Shown: in pieces, positions 1-12,257 of the stretch
Position numbering within the stretch: position 1 is the stretch's first letter
How the letters are laid out: every line of letters begins with the position of its first letter
Source: Strix aluco
Lineage: Eukaryota; Chordata; Aves; Strigiformes; Strigidae
Assembly (NCBI RefSeq): GCF_031877795.1
Contig: NC_133948.1
Coordinates: 16,942,948 to 17,006,947 of the forward strand
DNA length: 64,000 nucleotides
Direction: 5' to 3'
The notes under the pieces: generated by a model
What the model was told of the DNA's origin: nothing
The model's input: the letters and a program-made list of their open reading frames with translations, nothing else
Database searches by the model: none
Translations under genes and position numbers: made by a program

Positions 1-1302
1 GTACTTTAGGTAATTAAGATGGAATGGGTAATTATTTTTCTCTGTCTGTAAGTTCACTTTCTGAAGAAGGAAGGAGAAAACTGAGCTTTCAAATCCCTCT
101 ATTCTTTTTGCCGCAGAAGTTGTCCTCATTTGCACCCACAAATGTTCGCACATACTTATTTGTATCTTCCCTGGCCAGGCACAGAGTCACTTTGAAAACT
201 GAGCCCACCTAATGAGAGGAGGAAAACAGGAGCTGGTGCTGATCAGAAAACATGCAGCTGCTCTACTGTATCTTTCTTCTACAGGTTTCTCCAAGTACTT
301 GACAAATTTTAAGATCAACAGTAAGAAACGCTAAGGGGCAGGTAGCTGTTGTAAACCATTTTTAAATGTGGGACTTAAAATTTGCCCTGAAAGGCAAAAA
401 TTACTTAAGGCACTTGGCTGATGATCAGAGGGTACAAATCAGAAGCCTTAAATACCCAGCCCGTACAAAGCAGCTCTTCCAGCTGGTTATTCCTGACATG
501 TCAGCGACACGTTTGACCGCACTGGTGTCTCTTTATTTGCTCATTTTCTGTAACCTCAGCCTGCCAAACCGTGCATCTGTTTGGGCTGCTGTCAATCACA
601 CGTCAGTTTTTATTTTACTTGGCTCAAATCAAAGCTGGTGTTTTGAGAAGAGTTGGGGGGAGAGCACCTGTCAAAGCACTGAAGGCGAGAGAGAAAGGCA
701 GAGACCTAAGAGGTGGGGGAGAAATGGGTTATTTATTATCCATGAAAATGATGCAATAGTGTGCAGAGATGCAAAGAGCAGAGAAGTGCAGTGAGAGCGG
801 CGCTGTACTTTTGGGGTGACTTGCTTGTGCCGTTTTAGGAGGTGCAGAAGAGGTGGGGGGCTGAGCTTCAGACTGCAGCGGCGCAAGGAGGTCTAAGCAG
901 AAGGTCAAGGAATAACAATGTAGAAAGGCCAAGGAAAATCCCCCATCTCATTCCCCTTGACAAGCCACTGCTTCGCAGGTGTGAGACTGAAATGTCCTAT
1001 GACTGTCTCAAAGCTTGCTTGTGTCTGTGCAAACCTCCAAGAGAAGCTGCTGCAGCCTGTGAATTGGTCTGGGGGATGTCTCCCAGAGAAGCGGGAGTGT
1101 ATTGAAGGATGCACCCCCCCACTTCTTTGCAGTTGCATTGTCTGGACTCTTTAGACAAGCCTCAAAGGGGCAGAGTGTGCTGAGCTGGCCCCATCCTGTA
1201 GCTGTTTGTGGCTCTATTGTGTAGGCCAGACCCCATGCATGCATGGCTAATGAACTGACAAGAGGCAAATGTTCCTGTCCTGAAGCCAGATGCAACAAAA
1301 CC
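1..1302. other. Intergenic, nothing recognised
   Basis: Short frames on both strands overlap one another and show no protein features. No repeat identified with confidence. Confidence 0.5.
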
Positions 1303-1680
1303 TGTGGGGCCAGAGAAAAACAAACTAAAGGTGAGCAGAAATGCTAATCAGCGGATACGATGGACTTAAAAAGGCAGCAGAAAATTTTCTCTGTGTGCAT
1401 CTACCATGGAAGCCAGATCCGTGTGCACCCACCACCGAAGAACTGAAGACTGAGGACCAATGGGACGCCGCTGGATCCATGGGGGTGACTATTCTTGCAG
1501 CCCTATCCCGCATCCTTGCTTTATTTCTGCCTTTTCCTTCCATTCTGTCCTATCGCTACCCCTGTTCACTTCTTTAATAATAAAAACCTGTTTTGGGTAT
1601 ACGGCATTTGGCCTCATTTGTGTCTTAATCTCGCTCTTGGGATCGTATCGAAACCTCCCCCGACATTGGATCGGGACAGC
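1303..1680 (+). mobile_element. Probable LTR fragment
   Basis: The block opens with TGTGGGGCCAGAG, contains GGATCCATGGGGGTGACTAT, an AATAAAAACC polyadenylation-like signal at about 1578 and the U5-like CGTATCGAAACCTCCCCCGA, and ends near TCGGGACA. The layout is LTR-like but I cannot confirm the family or a target duplication. Confidence 0.45.
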
Positions 1681-4600
1681 AGGTTGAATTCAGGGGACGT
1701 GAGGATGGTTGTGCTCCCGTGCCCAGAGCTGCTGTGCACTGGTCCCCTCTGGCTGGTGCACTGGGGACTCCACAAACACAGCCCAATCTGGGGGCACAGG
1801 CTGAAATGGGGGGGGTGTGGGTGCTGGTGTATGAACCGATGCACTGATGTGCCACAGGATGGTGATCCCTTCATGGAGGGAGAGTCGCTGGAAGTGTCTC
1901 ATTTTACTGGGGTGACACCAGAGCCCCAGATCCACGCTGGCTGCGAGCAGTTTCCATGGCAGTTTATATGAGCTAAAAAAGCCCCCCACACATCTTGTAT
2001 TGACTTTGGACTCAGGTGACTTTTCTCCTAATAGGGATTTTTAAACCTGTGTAGGAATTATTTTGCTCGCTCTTGAGAGACTTCACAATTTCTCATTCAT
2101 TGTTTTCAATTCTGAGATGGGATTTTTTCCCCATATTTTGTGTAAAATTCTGAGGAGATGCAATAGCTTTGGAGATTGCTCAAACCTTTTGGGTTTAATG
2201 ACTGAAATGTCTCCCTCCTGTTTTACTTTTTAAAACTGAGTACCATTTTAATACCAATAATAATAATAAAAAAAAGCTAAAATGAAAATTCACTTCAAAT
2301 GGAAAATCAAAACAGTTCACTCTGTGTTTTTTTCTGATAAAGTGTGATTGAAGTCAACATGTTCTGAGCAACATCTCACTCATCATGAAATGGCATCTTC
2401 TGACAGAACATTTTTTCATAAAATGAGCACTCAGTCTGGGACTCCTGTATAAAGATATTAAATGTGAATATCTGGTGGATCTGAACGTAGAGAGAAGACA
2501 CAAATTATAGCTAGCGTGGACCAATGATTATTCTTCTTTCCTATGTTAAAACAAAATAACTTATAATCATCCAGAGTAGCCGGAGTCTTCTGCTCAATAT
2601 CTTCATGAACACAACAGATACAGTTAGAAAGCTGTAGCTGTCTCTTGAAAATAGGGGCAATGAACTGAAACAATTGAACAAAAATAGGTGCCAATAAGAG
2701 CTAAGAGACTACGCATTTTTTGGTTCAATGGCCAAATGGAAAAAAAAATACATTTTGAGTTAACCTGAATTGAAAATTTTTCAATTTTTCCAGTAAAGCA
2801 AAAAATTGAAAAAATTAATAGCAGATTGCTTTTCCTTTTAAGCTTTTTTAATTTTCTGTTCCATTTCTTTTTCAATGACTTTTAGGGGAAGTTTCAGAGC
2901 CTATTTGATCAACCTCCAGTCTTGTAGTGGAAAAAACAAGTTTTGCCCAAAAGTATTTCATCCATTGCCAAGTGGTATGAGGAAAATTAAGTTAGACCTT
3001 CCAGAGGTGTGAATTGCATGAGCTGTGTTCAGAAAATAGTGTTGATTCATTTCAACTGAGAATCAGCCTCCCTATCCTTGAGGGGACCACGTTATTTTCT
3101 GCTCTGACACTCTCTGGCGATCGTTCACCAGCGCTGCTCTTCCCAGGGTGTCCTTGCAGACAATTAGTTTGAGGACAAGACTCTTCATTCTGGTTATTGG
3201 AGTTCCCAATGAGGTGGCTGTTTTGGGAAACAACTCACAATGGAAATAAACCTGACCAGATGCCAGAGCAGACACCAGGGAATTCTTTAACACTCATTTG
3301 TTTGTTGTTTTTTTTTTTTTTTCTTCTGCAAAAGAAGCAGATTTAGTTACACCAAAATGTTTGGTGAGTCCATATTTATGTTACTGAATCTCCCACTTTA
3401 AAATATTCTGAAGCGTTTAGAAAGCATAGCTTTGATGTCCGCAGAGCTTTGCTTCTTCAAGTTTCCTTTCAGAAATTGTTTCACATTTACCTAATCTGTC
3501 ATCAAAAGACTAGGAAGCAAACCAAAACATTCCTTTTCTAGATCACCATAAACCACATTTAATTCAGAATTTCGAGTGCACCAAACATGCAAAAATTTTG
3601 ATCAAACCTTTAACCTGGTTATGAATCAGCTTTTTCTGAAGTTATGGAATACCTGACCAGCCAAAAGCAAACCCTGTTTTCCACCCAGCTCTGGCCATGG
3701 GAACCAGAAGGGCGAAGAGAATTTTGTTTGCTCACTCTAATCCCCGTGCCTAAATCTGCCTGCAGCCCAAACCCAGCTGCCAGGGGGAGAGGGCAAGAAG
3801 CCCCGGGGAGTTAATGTCCTCCAAATCTGCCTTCAAAGCCTTGCAGTTTTCCACCACTACCACACTGTTATCCCTTAGCTTAGGCTAGATTTTCTTGCTA
3901 TCCAAAGAAGCACTCAAGCTTTCTGCAAATCCTGCCTGGCTTTGGTCTTCAGCGTCTCCAGCTCTCTGTGAGGGCCAGGATGGCTTCACGGGCCCCAGGA
4001 GATGGTGTGTCCTTCATGGTCCTTGACGGGGCTGAGGCACGAGGAGCTGCAGCTCAGCAGGGATATTTCGCAGTGGACTCCCATGACGCAGGGACACGCG
4101 GCAGCGTGACTTCACGGCAGCCCTTGCTCCTGTAACAGGCAGTTCTGTGGCTGCAGGCATGCCCAGATGCCACTAGAAGGATGAACAGTGCTGATTTTCA
4201 CAGAAAAATGTGTTTCCCCAGCAGACTTACTGAATGGCATTTGCCCAAATCCTCCCCCTCCCCCTGATCTCTTCTCCACCCCGACCTGCTCCACTCCCCC
4301 AGATCAACACATGGTTTCCTAGCAGATGACTCTCTAACGATGACAATTCACCTGGCACACAACTTATGGCTGAGTTTTATATTAAATGTTCTGTGTGGCC
4401 CGGAACATAATAGACTTTGTGAGGCTGACTTTGCAGGCTGACTTTGTTGTGAAAAAAAAAAAACCAACCAAAAGTCACCACTTTGAATTGCATGTGATGT
4501 GAGTGCTTTCTTCTCAGTAAATCAAGCTGTTATCTTTCCAAACTCCTTCTCAGCACCCTCCCTTCTTAAATCCTCCAGGCCGTCATCTTTTTGAATATGA

Positions 4601-5210
4601 TATTCCTTAGGGTACATAATTATCAGGAAGTTGTGTACAGAGAGACCTTCTGATTCTGTACCTCGATGGGCTAGTGACATTTCCAAGGGAAACTTAGCTG
4701 AACACCACTGTTCTTTGACAAGTTTAATAAGATCTTTATTGTTTGTAAAATAGCCTGACCTTAGCTTTACCCTCACCACCAAGGGGAAGGGGAAGAGATA
4801 GCTGGATTATAACAACTCCATGAAATAAAACTAATAAAAATATACTTTAATGGAATCTGTGGGATAGAGAAGCCAAGGACTTGGGTGGTGGCTTCCTCCA
4901 ATGCACTAGGTGTAGGGCAGGTTAGGAGTTTGGGTCTGGCCTGGCAGATGGTTCTGGGTTCCTCTGCCAGGCTGGGAATCATCTGCCCTAATTTAGGTGT
5001 CCAAAAATAAAGGATAAACTCTTAGCTAGTCACTCCAACCTTTCTTTACACTGAGTGGAGAGGAACTGAGACCTTCAAGGATTCATTCACCTCCCCTAAT
5101 ATTAATCAAAACGCTTTCTAGAGTACCTGGGACTGTGATGAAATGATGATAAATACTATGTATAGTTATAATCCAGTGTTTCCTCAGGAAGATGGGCTCA
5201 AGCTAGTTTG
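1681..5210. other. Intergenic, nothing recognised
   Basis: AT-rich unique sequence with simple A/T runs and a small AATAAT repeat near 2258. No gene supported. Confidence 0.5.
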
Positions 5211-5305
5211 AGAAATGAGGTCCAGGACTCCTTAGAAATGAAGGCCCAGGTTTTCTTTGGAATGAGAGCTAGGCTTTCTTAATAATCAGAGTCTGGATGA
5301 GGACT
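5211..5305 (+). repeat. Degenerate ~24-bp tandem repeat
   Basis: Units begin AGAAATGAGGTCCAGG, AGAAATGAAGGCCCAGG, GGAATGAGAGCTAGG and ATAATCAGAGTCTGG at 5211, 5234, 5259 and 5282. Old and heavily diverged. Confidence 0.55.
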
Positions 5306-6589
5306 GGAGTCCAAAGACAGTAACATGAGACCAAATAGTCAAGGCACGGAAGTCCAGACTTGTTGAAAATTGGACCAAATAAAACTTGAGTCACTTGGCT
5401 GATACGTAATCAGGAACTGGGATCCAACTTATCTTGAAACTTATTCCAGAATTGCAACTTGAGCTCTGAAGCCTAATGTGTCTGGGAGTCCAAAGGAGTT
5501 AGGAGTTTTTTAGGTTTTTGAGTAGTTCACCCGATTTCAGGCTTTACAGCCCAGTTTTGCACTTAATGCTCTCCTGAAGTGGCTTCTTCAGACACAGCTC
5601 TGACATTTGGAAGGATTTTAACTTGCTGCTTTACAGACTGTTTCTTGTTTTGTTTTTGGAGAGGTTTCCTCTTTATAGTATTTAGCATTTACATGGAAAA
5701 TGGAAGGGGGAGTAAAAGCAGCATTTTGGATTCTCACAAACCAGATGCCTGAAACAAATCATTGCTTCATGGCCAGCTATTAGTGAGCAGGGCTGGATAC
5801 AGAGACAGTGCAAAACTTCTAAGTCTCTTTGCTGCTCAAAATGTGTTTCTGAGGAGCTTCGCAGCTTTTATTGAGACCCACAGGGATGGGAAAAAGTAGC
5901 AACAAGCAAGTCGTTGCCCAGCAGCAATCCCGAGAGCAGCAGGAGGCATAGAAATGAAGAGGAATGGAAGATGTAGGCTCACAGCTCCACCAAAACAGGC
6001 AGTTTTGACCGAGGTACTTGCAGAGAAGCAGAGAGGTGCCAGTCACCAGCATTTGCCATATCAGCTAGAGATATATGTCAAAACCAAAGGGGTGGGTGAG
6101 TCACATCTGCCTTGGGACCTGCTCTGTATCTGCTGTCATCAGAGGTGTTCTTTAATGACACGAATAGCAGAGTAGAGATTAGGTTTATGGAGATTGTGCA
6201 CTGTATAATGATGGGAAGAGATCCAGATATGCTGGAGAACATAGTCTGTGTGCAAGGCCAACATTACAAACTGGAGAATCAAGCTGAAAAACCTAGGATG
6301 TGATTGAATAAGGACAAGCATCAAGCCTGCACCTAGGAAGGGCAATCTGTTACTGTGGGATGGAGAACAGCTGGCCTGGCAGATGTTGCGCAGGAGGGCA
6401 TGGGGAATTTGTAGCTGATGTAAAGCCACATATGATTCAGCCATGCCAGGCATAGAAAAAAGTGAATGTAATGGGAAGCATAAGTAACAATATCAGCCAC
6501 GAGACACATGGGTGATCCTTCCACCAATAAGGCCACATGTGCATCTAGCTTTTAATGCTGTACTTTAAGTGAACTATGGATTGACAGGA

Positions 6590-6960
6590 AGGCATTCAGA
6601 GGACAGCAACAGGGGTTATCAGCAACCCTCAAAACATGGCATAAAGGTAAAATGAATACATAGGAACTGTTTAACCTGAAGAAGAGATGGCAAAGGTACA
6701 ATCTTCAAATATGAAAAAGCCAAAGAATAAGGGAAGAACTTATTCTTCATGCTCCTGGTGAACAAGTAAAGAAGAAATGGGCTTAAATTGCAGCAGGAAA
6801 GATTCAGGTGAGACATCAGAAAGACTGTCTTTAAAGCTGGTATTGTGGAGTGCTGGAGCTGATTGCCCAGAGAAGGTGCGGAGCTTCCACTGCTGAAAGG
6901 CTTCAGGAAGCTACACAATATCTGCCAGGAGTGGTTTAGGCAGCATTTTCTGGCTTGAGG
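6590..6960 (+). mobile_element. Ancient diverged CR1-like 3' fragment
   Basis: Blocks such as AGAAATGGGCTTAAATTGCA and the following CAGGAAAGATTCAGGTGAGA through TGCCCAGAGAAGGTGCGGAG follow the order of older CR1 3' ends. It is strongly diverged and has no octamer tail. Confidence 0.55.
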
Positions 6961-9900
6961 CAGAGGAAAGACCCACCGACTTCCTGAGATCCTTCCCTGC
7001 CCCTTTTTCTTTCTTCCAGTTTTAAGTTTCTGATATTTCCCAGCTCAGTAGGACTCTCAGACAAAGCACTGCTGTCAGAAAATAAGCTCTTCTCCCCTGT
7101 TTATCAGAGTGAGCAAGAAACCATGGCACTATCAGAATTTCAAATGTAATTTTACTCGGTGGTCAGGGCCTGAAATATCTGAGGCTTAAATATGGGCTCA
7201 AACCTAGTCATTTTGGTTTTCAAAATTGCCACAAATGCAGATGTCCCTGTGCTGTTAACTGCCCAGTAGAGAGTAACAGGTTTTGTTTAATTTGTGTGCT
7301 CTGATGCACAGTTCACACGACATGGTACAGTTCAGGTTAAACACCCAGAAACAGAGGTTACCCACTTCGAATCTGAGCAAATTGTGGAGCTGTACCTTAC
7401 TACTGAACTACTAATCTCTTTGTGGACATGAAAAGGATTTTTATTTTAGTTTTGAGATTTTTTTACATCTCTTTTTAACATACAGAGAGCTTCATTCTCT
7501 GTTTCCAATTCCTAACTCAGGTACAAACCATTGAAAAAAATGTGGCCAATGAAAGGAGCTCTCACAGCTTCAAAACTATTCCCAGTCTGACCTGGAAGGC
7601 CTATGAAACTCCAGGTTGGATAGAGCACTCTCCCAAATGTTCACACCCTCCCTGTAGAAACATAAAGAATGGAGATCTGAGAGCTGTTCAGCAGATCCAG
7701 AGAGGATGTGAATCTGCTTCAGATCTTAGTTATTAGCCCTCAACTTCTAAAGCAAACTATGTGAATGCCTATTTTTAATCTTGGTGTTGCAGCTCTCAGT
7801 TTTTATGTTAAAAATGCCAATAAAGCTCATCCCAACAGCACTGGATGAATTTTGCAGAAATACATGGGATTTAGGATTTGAGATCCATGGGAAACACTGG
7901 TATTTCTGCCTTAATCTTTTTTCTGGCCATCAAAATAACCTAAAAATAATAGAAATATGATTACAAACACAATAAAAAGCTCAATCTGGAAGATTTCAAA
8001 AGTAATGAAAATTCTGACCCTATTCTTTTGCAGCTGTTAAAGCTGCTCACTCCACTCCTGTTGAGTCATTTTGTTTTGATGAAGGCAGACTGCTTCTCGT
8101 TCAGCCCATAACAGAAGGTTTAACATCTGAAATTCTACATGTTTCCAACAATAAAGGGATCCTAGAGAATAAAAGTTTAAAAGGAAATGAAAACAAAACC
8201 CAAAAGTTGTAATGAGCTGAATGTCATTCCCAGAGCTGGCTGCTCCGAGAACCTGAATGTGGGCAGCAAAATATCCTCCCTGTTCAACACACTGCTGAAA
8301 GGCTGCAGGCTTTGGCTTGGGCCAGGTTTGCCATCAGTACATCACGCCTTGATTAAACTTTAGAAGCCACTGCACAGGCTGAAGGTCAGGATCAGAGAGC
8401 TACAGCAAACAGCAGCGTCAGGGTCAGTGCTTTTGTGAGACATAGGGAGGCAGGCTGGAAACGGCATGAATGAGCTATTTGACCAGTTCTTCAGAAAACA
8501 CCACCTATGCCCGGAACAAGCAGGCGGGAACATCAGAGGCCAACCCACATTACAGCCAGGGCCACCAGAAGCTTATTGGCAAGTCTCCAATCTTCATGGG
8601 AGAGATGCAGTTCCTAGCAGCTCTCCTAAGGAGCTGTGGAAGATGCAGTTTCATTGTATCAGCACATTTAAAAATGTCAGTGCCAATTGGAATAAAATGC
8701 TACAGTGCTGTAACAGGCACAGTAGTAGTATAATAATAACAGTAATATTATTATGGAGTTAAGTGCCTACATTAAGACACTGCACTCACAGGGCACAGCT
8801 GTCTGAGAAGCTTGTTTCTGCTCATTGAGTGCCTTTCTTTGAGATGTTAATGCAGATGTGCTGTGCATGGCCCTCAGGGAGGTGTAGACAGTGCTCTGGA
8901 AGTGTTAAGTATCATTCTGTTTGTTTTCTGTCACCATCCAGCCCAAGGAATTTGTCATCTCTAGCCTGACCTTTCCTTCCCTGCCCCCACCAGCTTTTCA
9001 GGGAGTCTATTTCTCAGCCTCTGTGAACATAATCCCTGCCCCAGAGAGACGGTTCCCCATAGCTCTGGGAAAAGTAGCTTGTCTGTTCTGCATCATTGTC
9101 CACAATCCTCTGAAATTCACTGGAATAGCATGTCTGTGGCCAAAATGCATCACCCTTCCTCCCTCTATGTACCCACTTCCAGGAAAGGAGCAGCAGATGT
9201 CCCACAGGCAGCGCTTTCTAGTCACAGCCCAGCTCAGCCTGTGGGCGGTGAGAGGTAGAAAAGAAAAACGGTTAGACTTTGTTTGTAATGCTTGGGGAGA
9301 TGGACACAAACAGTATTTCTGTTTTAACATTCCCAATAGCTCCCAGGTGTTTTGGCAAAGCAATAGAGGTAGAGCTAAAGAAACAAAGGCAGCAAAATCT
9401 AAACCGAAAAAAGTGACTAGCAGAAGGTGCAAAGAGATCGTAGCAGTTCTCCCATGTCCTGGTGTGGGAGAAACAGGACAACCACCGTCCATCCTGCAAT
9501 CTCTACCTGTCAGACCAGCTCTTCTCTCTTCCACAGCTGTAGGTGGAACAAGAAAGGAAGGGGTTGGATGTTGGATGAGCAGCAGCAGAGGCATCTTAGC
9601 ACTGCCAGCATTCGGCGTTGGAGCGGAGGCATTTGCTGGGTTTAGGGGGGTGGCCTGTATTCAGTACACAACACTTTCTCACCCAGCAAACTCACAATTT
9701 ATTTGAGAGGATGCCTAGGAAAAAAAAAAAAGTATTCTTTGGTGTGGATATAATGCTAACAGGGCAGACAGCTTTGAAGGGAACATACAGGAGAAACGTG
9801 TATGAATATGTTTCACAGGGTTAAGCTGCAAACCCACACACTTCACCAGACAGATAGAAAAAGCACACGGGCTTTGTAGTGAAAAGGGAGATGGAGCGTC

Positions 9901-12187
9901 CTGCTGACCCATGATGGAAAGACCATACTCAACTGTTAACAAGGGGGCTGACTTCTCTGCTATTAGCCCAGCCCTTAAGGGCAGGATGCATCTATCCTGC
10001 ATCTCTTCTCCAGGTCAGCGAACTGCTGTTACATGCAAATGTGCCGAGGAAGAGGTCAGCAAAGGAGTAAGTACCAAAGGGCTGCAAGAGAAGGGAGGAG
10101 CAATCCAGCTGAATGTCAGGAGCCAAAATGAACCTCAAGTTTTCCAGGCAGAAGGGCTGGCAGCCTGAAAAATGATTCTTAGTTACACCTACAAGATCTG
10201 GTGCCAGACATGCAGCTGATGGGATGGCTGGGCACAAAGGAGTGAAATATCGACCGGTGGATTCTTCAAAGACGGGAATAGCAGAGGCCCATCAATCCAA
10301 GTCACCAAGGGAAGGAGAGTTATTGTCGTGCACACACTCTCGCTCACACACATACAGAGACTTGCAGTTGCTTTCCCAGTTTGGCTCTAGTCTTCCACTG
10401 ACTCATAATCCAGCTACTCGATCATTTCTAAGTAAAGGGCTGTCAATGCATCCCACCAGCTTGATCAAAGAAATGCTTCAGTTCCAGATAATCCCACCAA
10501 ACCTGTCTGTTCATGCAATGCTAAGATCAGGCTGTCTGTGTTCCCTCTGTAGGCACTGGAGCAAGAGATGAGTTTCCCCAGGGGCCAACTGCTCCTTTCC
10601 TAACAAAGGCGCTTCAGATATTGTGCTGAGCTGCCCGTGGCATGTCTGGATTTCCCTAGAGAGCCTAGCTGGCCAGCTGAGATGTGGACTTGAGTTGCAG
10701 CAGTTGATATTGCTCTTCAAGTGATGGCAGCGGTCCTCATTCAAGAAAATCTCTTTTTCCTGCTCTTTGCCTTTCAAAGTAGCTGCAGGAAAGAGAAATG
10801 TTGCTTTGGGGCTACTGCAGTGGCTGTCTCAGAAACCACGGATTCTCTTGGTAGATCTTCCATTGTCTTCTTTTCCTCTGTGTCTCTAGACCCTGCCATA
10901 ACACAGCATGATGGATGTTCCCTTTTTGCCACCCTTCTTTTGTTTCCTCCATTTGGATGATATTAATGTAAGGCTTCCTCAATGTAACTGCAAAGTTAGA
11001 GGCTCTTTTCTAACATTTTGGATGTCACAGCTTTGCTTTGCTAGGATCTGTGATTTTTACAGAAGGTAGCTGTACACTGTCCAAGCACAACAGTCTCTAG
11101 TTACCTGCACCACCATCACTGCTCCAGGCCGTGTGTCCTTCTGGGCAAGAAGTCCCACTGTGCAGCAATTTTCCCGTGTTCTAAACATAAGTGTTATTCT
11201 AGTGGGATCAGCATACACATATCCTGAAGGGATGTTATCCTCATAAAACAGCTTTTTGATATAAAGTCATGGGAGCAGAATGCCCAAAGTCACCTGACCA
11301 ATGTGGAGAACTCCACTGACACCAGCCAAATCCACAAGCCACCTTATTTCATTGATCTACAACACTTTCACTGCCAGAGACCTGCAAACGCTACCAAAAT
11401 GGCAAGATCTGAGCTAAGAAAGACCCAAAGTGCTACTGTCCACCTGACGCCTCCATTGCCTTCTGCTCAGTGAAGGTATTCTGTACTTATTCAAGCCTAC
11501 AGAAGCAACAATCGTCCCCAGCCTCATGTCCTCGGACCAAATCTCCATTGGCTCAGCAGTTCAGCAAGGTAGCCACACTCCACTGCCGGGGGAACACGCT
11601 GCCATTTAAGACTTGCTGAGCAAGCCCTATAAAAATTAACGCATTTTTGATGGGGAGACAGTAGGGGATGATTAATGAACACAACCAGTGAAAGGGGGGA
11701 GGGGGGAATCAGGGGAATAGATTTGCTAAATTGACAGCATATGAGATGTTTGTTCCTGCCTGAAACAGCAAGATTGGCCAGTAACTTGGGTTCATTGAGA
11801 AGGCCACAGACCCATGAATTGTACATCATCTATATTCAGATGTACAGGCTTGTAGCCTCTCTGGTCCAGTGAGCCCAGTAATGAAAGACTTTAGAGCTGC
11901 CCGAGATATAAGATCGAGTGCCCTGGTTGTTGTAGCCCTGATAAGATTTTAGATGAGAATTTATTTTGTTAATGACATTTTCAGTGCATAGCTCTGCTGC
12001 TCATTCAAGGGTTACTGTGTATGCTTTCTGCAGGAGTGAGAACTTCGAGGGATGTTCAGGAGAGACTTTTATCCCATGAGTAAAAACAGAATAACTGAAC
12101 AAAGCAAGGGGGTATTTGTTATCATATCATTTGGCCCAAAGAAAGATACAGCATCATGCAAAGCTTGCCCAAAACGTTTCTAGTGCT
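6961..12187. other. Intergenic, no gene supported
   Basis: The longest frame (8921-9706 plus, 261 codons) has no recognisable domain and is opposed by a 195-codon frame on the other strand. I treat both as chance. A short AGTAGTATAATAATAACAGT microsatellite lies at about 8720. Confidence 0.45.
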
Positions 12188-12257
12188 ATCACATTATATC
12201 ACATTATAATATATCACATTATATTATTAGGATATATATCACATTATATCACATTAT
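12188..12257 (+). repeat. CACATTATAT decamer array, imperfect
   Basis: TATCACATTATA recurs about five times over 70 bases, separated by ATATAT and TTAGGATATAT variants. AT-rich microsatellite-like sequence. Confidence 0.8.

Noticed and set aside
366..794. 142-codon open frame on the plus strand
   Set aside because: No domain, no conservation evidence and several overlapping frames in other registers; ordinary for non-coding DNA.
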